6,046 bases of DNA. Origin: Azonexus sp. (GTDB lineage: Bacteria > Pseudomonadota > Gammaproteobacteria > Burkholderiales > Rhodocyclaceae). The notes under the pieces are model-generated. The model was not told the DNA's origin, did no database searches, and saw nothing but the letters and a program-made list of their open reading frames with translations. The translations under genes were made by a program, and so were the position numbers. This document shows positions 1 through 5,587 of this stretch, one piece after another. The stretch spans positions 1 through 6,046 of the forward strand of contig JAITWU010000005.1 in NCBI GenBank assembly GCA_031285115.1, read 5' to 3'. Each line of letters begins with the position of its first letter. The stretch's first letter is position 1.

Positions 1-339
1 GCCACTACCAGGCGGCTTTCTGTTTTAACAAAGCGCAAACAAAGCCATGCTGTGTGTAGAGACAGGCGAAACCATCGTTCTTTTCAGTATGATGGCGCCT
101 CGCAAACCGAACGCCACACATGCGTAACGCTCTGCGGTTGTCATTTTATCATTGATTTATCTTAAAATTTATCAAGTTGCCTAAAATTTGTCAATTATGA
201 CAAAGGCAATGCGCACAGTGAGCGATGATTTCCTTTACTGTAGACGCAAGGCACACCACCATCTCCACTCCGTTTTTCCGAATTTTTAAGTCATTCGTAA
301 CTATATTTGCCGCAATGATACAACACGCCTCACCTAGCC
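1..339. other. AT-rich leader without a recognisable gene
   Basis: I recognise no gene here. One + frame is open from base 1 to about 165 and would give a 54-residue basic peptide resembling nothing I know. The minus strand offers only a 38-codon reading frame starting near base 123. Bases 141-205 are strongly AT-rich and repetitive and are described separately. A TATATT hexamer at 302-307 could be a -10 box for the downstream helix-turn-helix gene, but no convincing -35 stands at the right distance. The stretch is probably the control region of that gene plus the edge of something lying further left. Confidence 0.4.
145..204. repeat. AT-rich repeat cluster with an 18-bp dyad, probable operator
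   Basis: TTTATC occurs at 145-150, 156-161 and 168-173, and TTTGTC at 187-192. TAAAATTTATCAA (163-175) recurs as TAAAATTTGTCAA (182-194) with one mismatch and a 19-bp period. The right end is a perfect 7-bp inverted repeat, TTTGTCA-ATTA-TGACAAA, at 187-204. Half-sites spaced by one or two helical turns upstream of a small DNA-binding protein gene suggest binding by that protein or by another element regulator. The repeats are seen directly; the binding role is inferred. Confidence 0.45.
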
Positions 340-699
340 ATGAAGACGCTCGACATCAACGGCTGCGCCGAATTCCTGAAAATCAACACAACCACGGCAT
401 CCGAACTGGCCGCTGCTGGTAAGTTACCCGGCGCCAAGATCGGTCGCGCCTGGGTTTTTCTTTTGGACGACCTCGTTGATTACTTGCGCACCGAAGTTCG
501 TCGTCAGCAGTCTCAAAGACTCGAAAAGACGGCAGGGCCAACTCCGCAGCCCAAGATTGACTTCGCCAAAGTTGATGTCCTAGCTACTTTTTCTGCAATT
601 CGGCGCAAGTCCCGTGGTGGTGGCCGACGCACCCCTATTCCTGTTCTGCCGGAGCTTCCGGCATCACCAGAGCTTGTCTGCGAGGTTGCTTCCGCGTAA
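340..699 (+). CDS. Small helix-turn-helix DNA-binding protein, excisionase-like (MerR/Xis type)
   Basis: The 119-residue product begins with a compact winged helix-turn-helix of the excisionase type, residues 4-50. LDINGCAEFLKINTTTASEL forms the two helices, GKLPGAKIGRAWVF (27-40) forms the turn and wing, and DDLVDYLR closes the domain. Proteins of this kind bind attachment-site or promoter DNA and often act as excisionases or element regulators. The tail (51-119) is basic, rich in Arg and Pro, and looks disordered; I assign it no function. The ATG at 340 fits because the domain starts right after it, but there is no clear Shine-Dalgarno sequence. The gene converges on the recombinase gene and overlaps its last codons by 36 bp, so the two transcripts are mutually antisense at their 3' ends. 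Pairing with an integrase favours an excision-control role. A plain transcription regulator is equally possible. Confidence 0.7.
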   Translation: MKTLDINGCAEFLKINTTTASELAAAGKLPGAKIGRAWVFLLDDLVDYLRTEVRRQQSQRLEKTAGPTPQPKIDFAKVDVLATFSAIRRKSRGGGRRTPIPVLPELPASPELVCEVASA

Positions 700-1821
700 G
701 TTGGCGTAGCGCAGCAGCATTTTGATACTGCTGTGTCCGGTAATTTTCATGATCTCGCTCTCGGACAGCGATGTGCGCTCAAACAACCTTGATGTCGCCT
801 CATGGCGAAGATCGTGAAAATTGAAGTCGTCCGCGCCAGCAGCACTGAAGATTCTGGCGTATTGCTGCGACAAGGTAGTCGTAACCGCTCGTAGCGTTTT
901 TGGATCAAGGTTTCCGTTCCACCACGGGAACAGGCGACCGCTCTCGAAACTGAAACCCGTCATATTGCGCGAGCCGGATTTGACGCACTCCATGTAGACT
1001 TTGATTGCCTTGATCGCCACAGAGGACATCGGAACCTGCCTCTTACTGCCGTTCTTCGTCCTCTCAAGAAAAATCGTCCGCTTGCCGAAATCCACTTGCG
1101 CAACCTCCAGCGTGTAGATTTCGCGCATTCTCATGGCGCTCTCCAGAGCCAACTCAAAAACACACTCAGTCGCCGCCTGATACGGCAACGTAAAAGCCCG
1201 CTCGCGGTTGGCTGGCTTCTCTCCGTTCATCACCGCCCGGATGCGCAACTCTTCATCGCCCTCCAAACGCCGATCACGGGAGACATCATCTTTGTGTGCC
1301 TTTCCTTCTTTCTTCAATGTCTTCTTGTCGTGATCGGTGTAGGACGAATAGCCTTTGGGCAGTAACCGCAATGGATTGACAGCCAGCTCCGGCACACCTC
1401 TATTCCTTGCCCAATCAAAACAACGGGCCAAGGCGCCGACATGGTGGCGAATCGTTGATGGCGCCATGTTCCGAACCATTTTCATTTCGCCTATCCAGCT
1501 TTCGCACCACTGGTAAGTCACACTCTTTAGCTGGACGATACCAATACGAGCAAGCTGGATGTCAAGAAGTGTCTTGTCGTCCTCCTTGATGGAAACCAGG
1601 CGCCTGTATTCCGCGATCACCTCGCCAACGGTAAGAAATTCCCTGTTCTTCTCGACCAACTCTGGCGGAACGATCCCCTGACGAATCAGCGCCTCCAGCC
1701 GAGCGACATACTGGTCGCCCTCTTCTTTGGTATCGAATGTCAAAAAGACCGGCTTGGGCAGAACGCCCTTTGCCACGATCCGATACTGAAATTTATCCCC
1801 GCGCCGCTGAACACTCGACAT
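664..1821 (-). CDS. Tyrosine recombinase / site-specific integrase
   Basis: The 385-residue product is a complete phage-type integrase. Residues 1-55 (QRRGDKFQYRIVAKG onward) look like an N-terminal arm-DNA-binding domain. A helical core-binding domain follows at about 63-150, then a Lys-rich linker (156-185), then the catalytic domain. The catalytic set appears intact: Arg231 (SAMRMREI), Lys256 (RTKNGSKRQVP), His336 and Arg339 (FHDLRH), His363 (ITGHSS) and the nucleophile Tyr372 (LRYANL). Such enzymes cut and rejoin DNA between short attachment sites through a 3'-phosphotyrosine intermediate. The gene begins about 220 bp from the 3' end of tRNA-Cys and reads away from it. Its start is preceded by a weak GAGAG nine bases upstream and by 32-bp direct repeats likely to be its binding sites. 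The small helix-turn-helix gene meets it tail to tail. Family assignment is secure; the attachment site is inferred. Confidence 0.95.
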   Translation of the reverse strand: MSSVQRRGDKFQYRIVAKGVLPKPVFLTFDTKEEGDQYVARLEALIRQGIVPPELVEKNREFLTVGEVIAEYRRLVSIKEDDKTLLDIQLARIGIVQLKSVTYQWCESWIGEMKMVRNMAPSTIRHHVGALARCFDWARNRGVPELAVNPLRLLPKGYSSYTDHDKKTLKKEGKAHKDDVSRDRRLEGDEELRIRAVMNGEKPANRERAFTLPYQAATECVFELALESAMRMREIYTLEVAQVDFGKRTIFLERTKNGSKRQVPMSSVAIKAIKVYMECVKSGSRNMTGFSFESGRLFPWWNGNLDPKTLRAVTTTLSQQYARIFSAAGADDFNFHDLRHEATSRLFERTSLSESEIMKITGHSSIKMLLRYANLRGSNLADKLW

Positions 1822-1850
1822 GACACGAAACTCTCAACAAGAAAACCAGA

Positions 1851-1935
1851 AACTCAACTACACGCACGAAAGGCCGTTTTTACAGAGGCGCAATATGCCA
1901 AATAACTCAACTATACGCACAAAAGGCCGTTTTTA
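1851..1935. repeat. Pair of 32-bp direct repeats, probable integrase arm-type sites
   Basis: Two copies lie at 1851-1882 and 1904-1935. They start AACTCAACTA and end AGGCCGTTTTTA, with only two mismatches in 32 bases and a 53-bp period, about five helical turns. The spacer ends in a shorter similarity (GCAATATG against GCAGAATATC). The repeats lie just upstream of the recombinase start, between it and the tRNA genes. That suits arm-type recognition sites or an autoregulatory operator over the recombinase promoter. On the minus strand the second copy contains TATAGT, a possible -10 box. The repeats are direct observation; the role is inference. Confidence 0.7.
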
Positions 1936-1964
1936 GAGTAGCAGAATATCATTTCAGAGTAGCA
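1935..1964. repeat. 9-bp direct repeat AGAGTAGCA
   Basis: AGAGTAGCA occurs at 1935-1943 and again at 1956-1964, a 21-bp period equal to two helical turns. The first copy starts at the last base of the second 32-bp repeat, and a looser relative (ACAGAGGCGCA) follows the first 32-bp repeat. Together these suggest a phased array of protein sites in the attachment or promoter region of the integrase. Chance is not excluded for a 9-mer. Confidence 0.4.
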
Positions 1965-2002
1965 AGAGGCAAAAACAAACCCAAATTCGCGGGGTAAAAA
2001 GC

Positions 2003-2027
2003 AAAAAGGCCACTCTTGGAGTGGCCT
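2003..2027 (-). terminator. Intrinsic terminator of the uvrC-pgsA-tRNA operon
   Basis: On the minus strand a perfect 9-bp stem, AGGCCACTC/GAGTGGCCT with a CAA loop (2007-2027), is followed by a run of U (2003-2007), a GC, and more U. It lies 16 bases beyond the encoded CCA end of tRNA-Cys, so it would end the tRNA transcript. It would also shield the recombinase from readthrough. Confidence 0.85.
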
Positions 2028-2043
2028 AAGTGCTTGATTTTGC

Positions 2044-2117
2044 TGGAGGCGCGAGCCGGAGTCGAACCGACCTACACGGATTTGCAATCCGGTGCATAAC
2101 CGCTTTGCTATCGCGCC
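2044..2117 (-). tRNA. tRNA-Cys (anticodon GCA)
   Basis: The 74-nt gene has a 7-bp acceptor stem (GGCGCGA with TCGCGCC), discriminator U73 as usual for tRNA-Cys, and an encoded CCA. The anticodon GCA lies at 2085-2083 in the loop TTGCAAA. The T-loop reads GGTTCGACTCC. It lies 52 bp downstream of tRNA-Gly on the same strand, the same order as glyW-cysT in E. coli. Its 3' half is the likely target of the adjacent integrase. Confidence 0.97.
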
Positions 2118-2169
2118 GTACCTTGATGCGATAAAACCTGAAAGAAGGCTATGCTTCCCTCGAAATTCA

Positions 2170-2245
2170 TGGAGCGGCAGAAGAGTCTCGAACTCTCGAC
2201 CTCAACCTTGGCAAGGTTGCGCTCTACCAACTGAGCTACTGCCGC
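2170..2245 (-). tRNA. tRNA-Gly (anticodon GCC)
   Basis: The 76-nt gene has acceptor stem GCGGCAG/CTGCCGC, discriminator U, an encoded CCA, and D-arm AGCTCAGTTGGTAGAGC. The anticodon GCC lies at 2212-2210 in the loop TTGCCAA. It sits 48 bp beyond the pgsA stop codon and is probably processed from the pgsA transcript. Confidence 0.97.
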
Positions 2246-2293
2246 GTCAAAGAGGGCGCATTATAGACGCCTGCCGTGCCGTGTCAATACTTT

Positions 2294-2875
2294 CTAAGCC
2301 TCATCAGCCGTGCGTTTGGCGATTTCCGGCCAGGCCATGCGCAGGTAGTAGCCCATCGACCAGAGGGTGAGCAGGGCGGCGATCCAGATCAGCCAGTTGC
2401 CGAGCCGCGCCACGTCGATGTCGAACAGCGGCAGGTGGTAGAGGAGCAGCGGAATGGCGACCATCTGCGCCACGGTTTTGATCTTGCCGAGCATGGAAAC
2501 GGCGACGCTCCGGGCCGCGCCGATTTTGGCCATCCATTCGCGCAGCGCCGAAATGGTAATTTCGCGGCCAATGATGATCATGGCGATGATGGCGTCGGTG
2601 CGGCCAAGCTGGACGAGGACGATGAGCGCGGCGGCGACCATGAGCTTGTCGGCGACCGGGTCGAGGAAAGCGCCGAAGGCCGAGGTCTGGTTGAGTTTGC
2701 GGGCGAGATAGCCGTCGGCCCAGTCGGTGACGGCGGCGGCGATGAACAGGAGCGTCGCCAGAAGGTCGCGCTCGTGCTGGGTGAGCCAGGCGGCGGGCAA
2801 AAAGTAGAGGGCGACCAAGAGGGGAATGGCGACGATGCGCAGCCAGGTCAGCAGAATCGGCAGGTTGAAGGGCAT
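2294..2875 (-). CDS. pgsA: CDP-diacylglycerol--glycerol-3-phosphate 3-phosphatidyltransferase
   Basis: This integral membrane enzyme joins CDP-diacylglycerol and sn-glycerol 3-phosphate to give phosphatidylglycerol phosphate and CMP, the committed step to phosphatidylglycerol and cardiolipin. The 193-residue protein has the CDP-alcohol phosphotransferase signature DWADGYLAR...G...D...D. Its metal- and substrate-binding residues are Asp51, Asp54, Gly55, Ala58, Arg59, Gly68, Asp72 and Asp76. Hydrophobic segments at about 6-29, 38-50, 78-102, 133-150 and 158-178 agree with a multi-pass membrane protein, and length is normal for the family. The ATG follows the uvrC stop by 6 bases with no good Shine-Dalgarno sequence, which points to translational coupling. 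PssA belongs to the same superfamily, but the length, the N-terminal NLPILLTWLRIVAIP and the uvrC/tRNA neighbours favour PgsA. Confidence 0.96.
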   Translation of the reverse strand: MPFNLPILLTWLRIVAIPLLVALYFLPAAWLTQHERDLLATLLFIAAAVTDWADGYLARKLNQTSAFGAFLDPVADKLMVAAALIVLVQLGRTDAIIAMIIIGREITISALREWMAKIGAARSVAVSMLGKIKTVAQMVAIPLLLYHLPLFDIDVARLGNWLIWIAALLTLWSMGYYLRMAWPEIAKRTADEA

Positions 2876-2881
2876 AGGCCG

Positions 2882-4714
2882 TCAGTGTAAAGCGGAATGG
2901 ATCTTTTCGGCCATCTCGCGGCTGATGCCGGGCACTTCGGCCAATTGCCCGATGCTGGCGGCAAGCACCCCGGCAATGCCGCCAAAGCGGGCAACGAGCG
3001 CCTTGCGCCGCGCCGGGCCAACACCGGGCAGGCTTTCCAGGGTCGACGTCCGCCGCGCCTTGCCGCGCGCCGCGCGGTGGCCGGTGATGGCGAAGCGGTG
3101 CGCTTCGTCGCGCACTTCCTGAATCAGGTGCAGGGCCGGGTGGTCGGACGGCAGATTGAGCGGCGGACGACCGTCGGCTTCGGGAAAAATCAGGCTTTCC
3201 AGCCCGGCTTTGCGCGCTTCGCCCTTGGCGACGCCGACCATCGGCAGATGGGCGAGGCCGAGATCGGCCAGCGCGCCCCAGGCCGAGGCGACCTGTCCTT
3301 TGCCGCCGTCGATGAGAATCAGATCGGGGGCCGCGCCTTCGCCGCTGGAGAGGCCGTCGTAGCGCCGCGTCACGGCCTGGCGCATAGCGGCGTAGTCGTC
3401 GCCGGGCGTGATGTCGCGCATGTTGAAGCGGCGGTAATCGCTCTTTTTCATGCGGTTGCCGTCATACACCACGCAGGAGGCGACGGCTTTTTCGCCCATC
3501 GTGTGGCTGATGTCGAAACATTCGATGCGGCGGACCGGCTCAGGCAGTTGCAGCACCTCCTGCAAGGCAGAGAGCCGCTCTTCCTGCTGCGCCGTCGCCT
3601 GATTGCGGGCGAGAATGGCGAGCCGGGCATTTTGCCGCGCCATATCGAGCCAGGCTTTTTGCGTCAACGTGCGCCCTTCCTGAATCGGCGTCCGACGGCC
3701 CGCCAGTTCGGCCAGTGTCGCGGCGCTTTCGCCGCCCTCTTCCTCATCCGGCAACGGCGAAACCAGCAGCCGCGCTGGCGCAGGATGCGCCGCGTAATGC
3801 TGGCGGATGAAAGCCGCCATCGCCTCCGCCGCCGTCGACTCGCCCGCGTTGCCAGGAAACAGCGGACGGTCGCCCAGATGCCGCCCGCCGCGCACCATCG
3901 CCAGATTGACGCACAACAGCCCGTTTTCCCGGATGGCGACGACGATATCGACATCCTCGCCCTTGCTGCTGGAGACGAACTGCTTTTCCTGCACCTGACG
4001 CAGGGACTGAATCTGGTCGCGGTAGAGCGCCGCCGCCTCGAACGCCAGTTGGGCGGAAGCCGCTTCCATCGCTGCGGTCAGCCGCCGGGTCACTTCCTGC
4101 TGCTTGCCGGAAAGAAACATCGCCGCCAGTTGCGCGTCCGCCGCGTAATCATCCGGCCCGATCAAACCGACGCACGGCCCGCTGCACCGCTTGATCTGGT
4201 AAAGCAGGCAGGGCCGCGAACGGTTGGCGAAAACCGTATCCTCGCAAGTGCGCAGGCGGAACATCTTTTGCAGCAGATGGATACTTTCGCGCACCGCCCC
4301 ACTCGACGGATACGGCCCGAAATAATCCGCCTTGCGGTCGGGATTGCCGCGAAAAAAGCCAAGCCTTGGGTAAGCGCCGCGCCCGAGCATGATGTAAGGA
4401 TAGGATTTGTCGTCGCGAAAGAGGATGTTGTAGCGCGGCGACAACGACTTGATGAGATTGTTTTCCAGCAGCAAGGCTTCCGCCTCGGTGCGCGTCGCCG
4501 TCGTCTCAACGGCGGCAATCTGGCTGACCATATGCGCCGTGCGCGGACTCGGCAGATTGTCGCGAAAGTAAGACGCCACCCGCTTCTTGAGATTCTTCGC
4601 CTTGCCGACGTAGAGCACACAACCATCCGCGCCGATCATCCGGTAAACGCCCGGCAATTCGGTCAAGGTGGCGAGAAAAGCCTTGGCGTCGAAAAGCTTG
4701 GCGGCGGAAGCCAT
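2882..4714 (-). CDS. uvrC: Excinuclease ABC subunit C
   Basis: UvrC makes both incisions of nucleotide excision repair after UvrA/UvrB mark the lesion. Counted from the ATG at 4714 the protein has 610 residues, normal length. Residues 15-95 form the GIY-YIG nuclease that makes the 3' cut (PGVYRM, then VLYVGKAKNLKKRV). Four cysteines, 157, 169, 177 and 181, fit the iron-sulfur site of the family. A UVR motif for UvrB contact lies at about 202-237. The RNase H-like 5' nuclease carries Asp401 (CFDISH), Asp440 (PGDDYAAM), Asp469 (LIDGGKGQ) and His539 (DEAHRF). Tandem helix-hairpin-helix motifs end the protein (LPGVGPARRKAL, VPGISREMAEKI). A TTG one codon upstream could be read as the start, but the ATG is placed better behind GAGG. 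The ATG overlaps the stop of the glycosylase gene as TGATG. Confidence 0.98.
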   Translation of the reverse strand: MASAAKLFDAKAFLATLTELPGVYRMIGADGCVLYVGKAKNLKKRVASYFRDNLPSPRTAHMVSQIAAVETTATRTEAEALLLENNLIKSLSPRYNILFRDDKSYPYIMLGRGAYPRLGFFRGNPDRKADYFGPYPSSGAVRESIHLLQKMFRLRTCEDTVFANRSRPCLLYQIKRCSGPCVGLIGPDDYAADAQLAAMFLSGKQQEVTRRLTAAMEAASAQLAFEAAALYRDQIQSLRQVQEKQFVSSSKGEDVDIVVAIRENGLLCVNLAMVRGGRHLGDRPLFPGNAGESTAAEAMAAFIRQHYAAHPAPARLLVSPLPDEEEGGESAATLAELAGRRTPIQEGRTLTQKAWLDMARQNARLAILARNQATAQQEERLSALQEVLQLPEPVRRIECFDISHTMGEKAVASCVVYDGNRMKKSDYRRFNMRDITPGDDYAAMRQAVTRRYDGLSSGEGAAPDLILIDGGKGQVASAWGALADLGLAHLPMVGVAKGEARKAGLESLIFPEADGRPPLNLPSDHPALHLIQEVRDEAHRFAITGHRAARGKARRTSTLESLPGVGPARRKALVARFGGIAGVLAASIGQLAEVPGISREMAEKIHSALH

Positions 4715-5379
4715 CAAGCCGCCTCAAGCACAGCCCTGACATCGGCAAACACCGCCTCAAACCCCTCCCGCGACAGGCGACCCGTGCGCCAGTTGTAACC
4801 GCTGCAATGGTAGCTGTCGAGCAACAAACGGCCATCGGGCAACGGATGACGCGCATGATGGCCAAACTTGAACGCCGCCGGTTTCAGCCCGTAAGCCCAC
4901 AACACCGCCTGATGGGCAACGCCGCCCAGCGCCACGATCACCTTGAGGCGCGACATCGCCGCCAGTTCGGCCTTGAGATGGCCGTTGCATTCCCGGATTT
5001 CCGCCGTCGTCGGCTTGTTGGCTGGCGGCAGACAGCGCACGGCATTGCTGATCCGACAATTATCAAGACGCAAATCGGCATTGGCCCAGCCATCCGCCCC
5101 CAAGGCATTGGCAGCGCTGGCAAACCCAAAGCGATGCAAGGCCGGATACAACAACTCCCCCGCCACATCCCCGGTAAAAGGCCGCCCCGTCCGATTCGCC
5201 CCACGCTCGCCGGGCGCGAGGCCCAGCACCAGCAATTCAGCATTCAGCCCGCCAAAAGCCGGAACGGGCAAAGCGTGCCAATCAGGGTCGCGCTGGCGGA
5301 TAGCCGCCAGATGCGCGGCTAGACGCGGGCAGGCGGCGCAGTTGAGCGGGTCTTGGAAGGAAGGAGAGGTGGGAGGCAT
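4714..5379 (-). CDS. Uracil-DNA glycosylase, family 5 (UDGb-like), iron-sulfur type
   Basis: The enzyme should excise uracil, and in this family also other deaminated bases, from DNA to start base excision repair. The 221-residue protein has the first active-site motif GLAPGERGANRTGRPFTGD (53-71), with Ala-Pro-Gly in place of the catalytic Asp of other families, as in UDGb. Its second motif is YHCSGYNWRTGRLS (190-203), where many relatives have HPS. Cysteines 14, 17, 116 and 131 have the spacing of the 4Fe-4S ligands (NCAACPRL, RCLPPANKP, ECNGHL). The ATG at 5379 is the only usual start: an in-frame TGA lies 18 bases upstream. No Shine-Dalgarno sequence precedes it, so the message may be nearly leaderless. 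Its stop overlaps the uvrC start, putting two DNA repair genes on one message. Family 4 is the alternative; the AN-rich motif 1 argues for family 5. Confidence 0.88.
   Translation of the reverse strand: MPPTSPSFQDPLNCAACPRLAAHLAAIRQRDPDWHALPVPAFGGLNAELLVLGLAPGERGANRTGRPFTGDVAGELLYPALHRFGFASAANALGADGWANADLRLDNCRISNAVRCLPPANKPTTAEIRECNGHLKAELAAMSRLKVIVALGGVAHQAVLWAYGLKPAAFKFGHHARHPLPDGRLLLDSYHCSGYNWRTGRLSREGFEAVFADVRAVLEAA
4722..4725 (-). promoter_or_regulatory. Ribosome binding site GAGG deciding the uvrC start
   Basis: GAGG lies 7 bases upstream of the ATG at 4714, inside the last codons of the glycosylase gene. This spacing selects the ATG over the TTG at 4717 and fits reinitiation after the overlapping TGA. 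Confidence 0.6.
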
Positions 5380-5387
5380 GGGGGCGG

Positions 5388-5416
5388 ATGGTATTCAACG
5401 AGGGGGTAAAGATCAA
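5388..5416 (-). promoter_or_regulatory. Possible promoter for the glycosylase-uvrC-pgsA-tRNA operon
   Basis: On the minus strand TTGATC (5416-5411) and TACCAT (5393-5388) are separated by 17 bp, each matching four of six consensus bases. Transcription would start about 5381, only a base or two before the ATG, giving a leaderless message. That agrees with the missing Shine-Dalgarno sequence. The match is weak. Confidence 0.3.
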
Positions 5417-5482
5417 ATTTCCAGCCACTCGCCAAACCATTTTCCATGCGGCCAGCTATCGACAACGACTGAAAACGCATGG

Positions 5483-5517
5483 CGTTATACGCAGTTTTTT
5501 GAGATTTGAGTATAACG
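5483..5517. promoter_or_regulatory. Inverted repeat carrying divergent -10-like boxes
   Basis: A perfect 8-bp inverted repeat, CGTTATAC (5483-5490) and GTATAACG (5510-5517), has a 19-bp spacer. Each arm reads TATAAC outward, five of six bases of a -10 box, one pointing to the glycosylase and one to brnT. At 17 bp behind each lies only a poor -35 (TACTCA and TACGCA). The location midway between divergent genes supports a shared promoter-operator; the symmetry is certain and the function is inferred. Confidence 0.4.
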
Positions 5518-5552
5518 ACATGAGCTACAGGAAGTGCCGCAAGTCTCTGCGC

Positions 5553-5580
5553 TTGAAATATGTATTTTTATATGCACAAT
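5553..5580 (+). promoter_or_regulatory. Possible brnTA promoter
   Basis: TTGAAA (5553-5558) and CACAAT (5575-5580) are spaced by 16 bp just ahead of brnT. ATATG is repeated at 5558-5562 and 5570-5574, one helical turn apart, within the spacer. BrnA antitoxins are ribbon-helix-helix repressors of their own promoter, so this is a reasonable place for its operator. The start would fall at or next to the brnT ATG, where no Shine-Dalgarno sequence is seen. Confidence 0.3.
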
Positions 5581-5587
5581 ACCACCC

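Larger units (their letters stand above)
1..2002. mobile_element. Integrase-bearing end of a genomic island or prophage next to tRNA-Cys
   Basis: The region holds an excisionase-like helix-turn-helix gene, a complete tyrosine recombinase and repeated motifs. It sits directly beyond the 3' end and terminator of tRNA-Cys. Recombinase genes next to tRNA 3' ends are the classic mark of integrative elements, which use the tRNA end as attachment site. The intergenic DNA is more AT-rich than the housekeeping operon to the right. The element would extend left beyond base 1. I see no copy of the tRNA-Cys 3' end within 1-2002, so the far attachment site is not in the window. The right boundary given here is the edge of the terminator and is only approximate. 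No cargo genes are visible, so island, prophage and conjugative element cannot be told apart. Confidence 0.55.

Noticed and set aside
14..46. Imperfect hairpin GGCTTT...AAAGCC at the left edge
   Set aside because: The stem has a 2-base bulge and a large loop, with no U-tract, so it is not a supportable terminator.
96..110. Possible copy of the tRNA-Cys 3' end as the far attachment site
   Set aside because: Only a 7-bp match (GAGGCGC) is found, which is expected by chance.
648..662. Hairpin after the integrase stop as an intrinsic terminator
   Set aside because: The 6-bp stem is perfect, but no U-run follows on either strand.
2276..2890. 204-codon + strand frame opposite pgsA
   Set aside because: It is a low-complexity Gly/Asp/Glu/Gln-rich translation of the antisense strand of pgsA.
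2897..4798. 633-codon open frame on the + strand
   Set aside because: It lies antisense to uvrC, whose domains are unmistakable. Long antisense frames are common in GC-rich genes, and its translation shows no domain.
4807..5322. 171-codon + strand frame opposite the glycosylase
   Set aside because: It is the antisense shadow of a gene with clear motifs and iron-sulfur cysteines.
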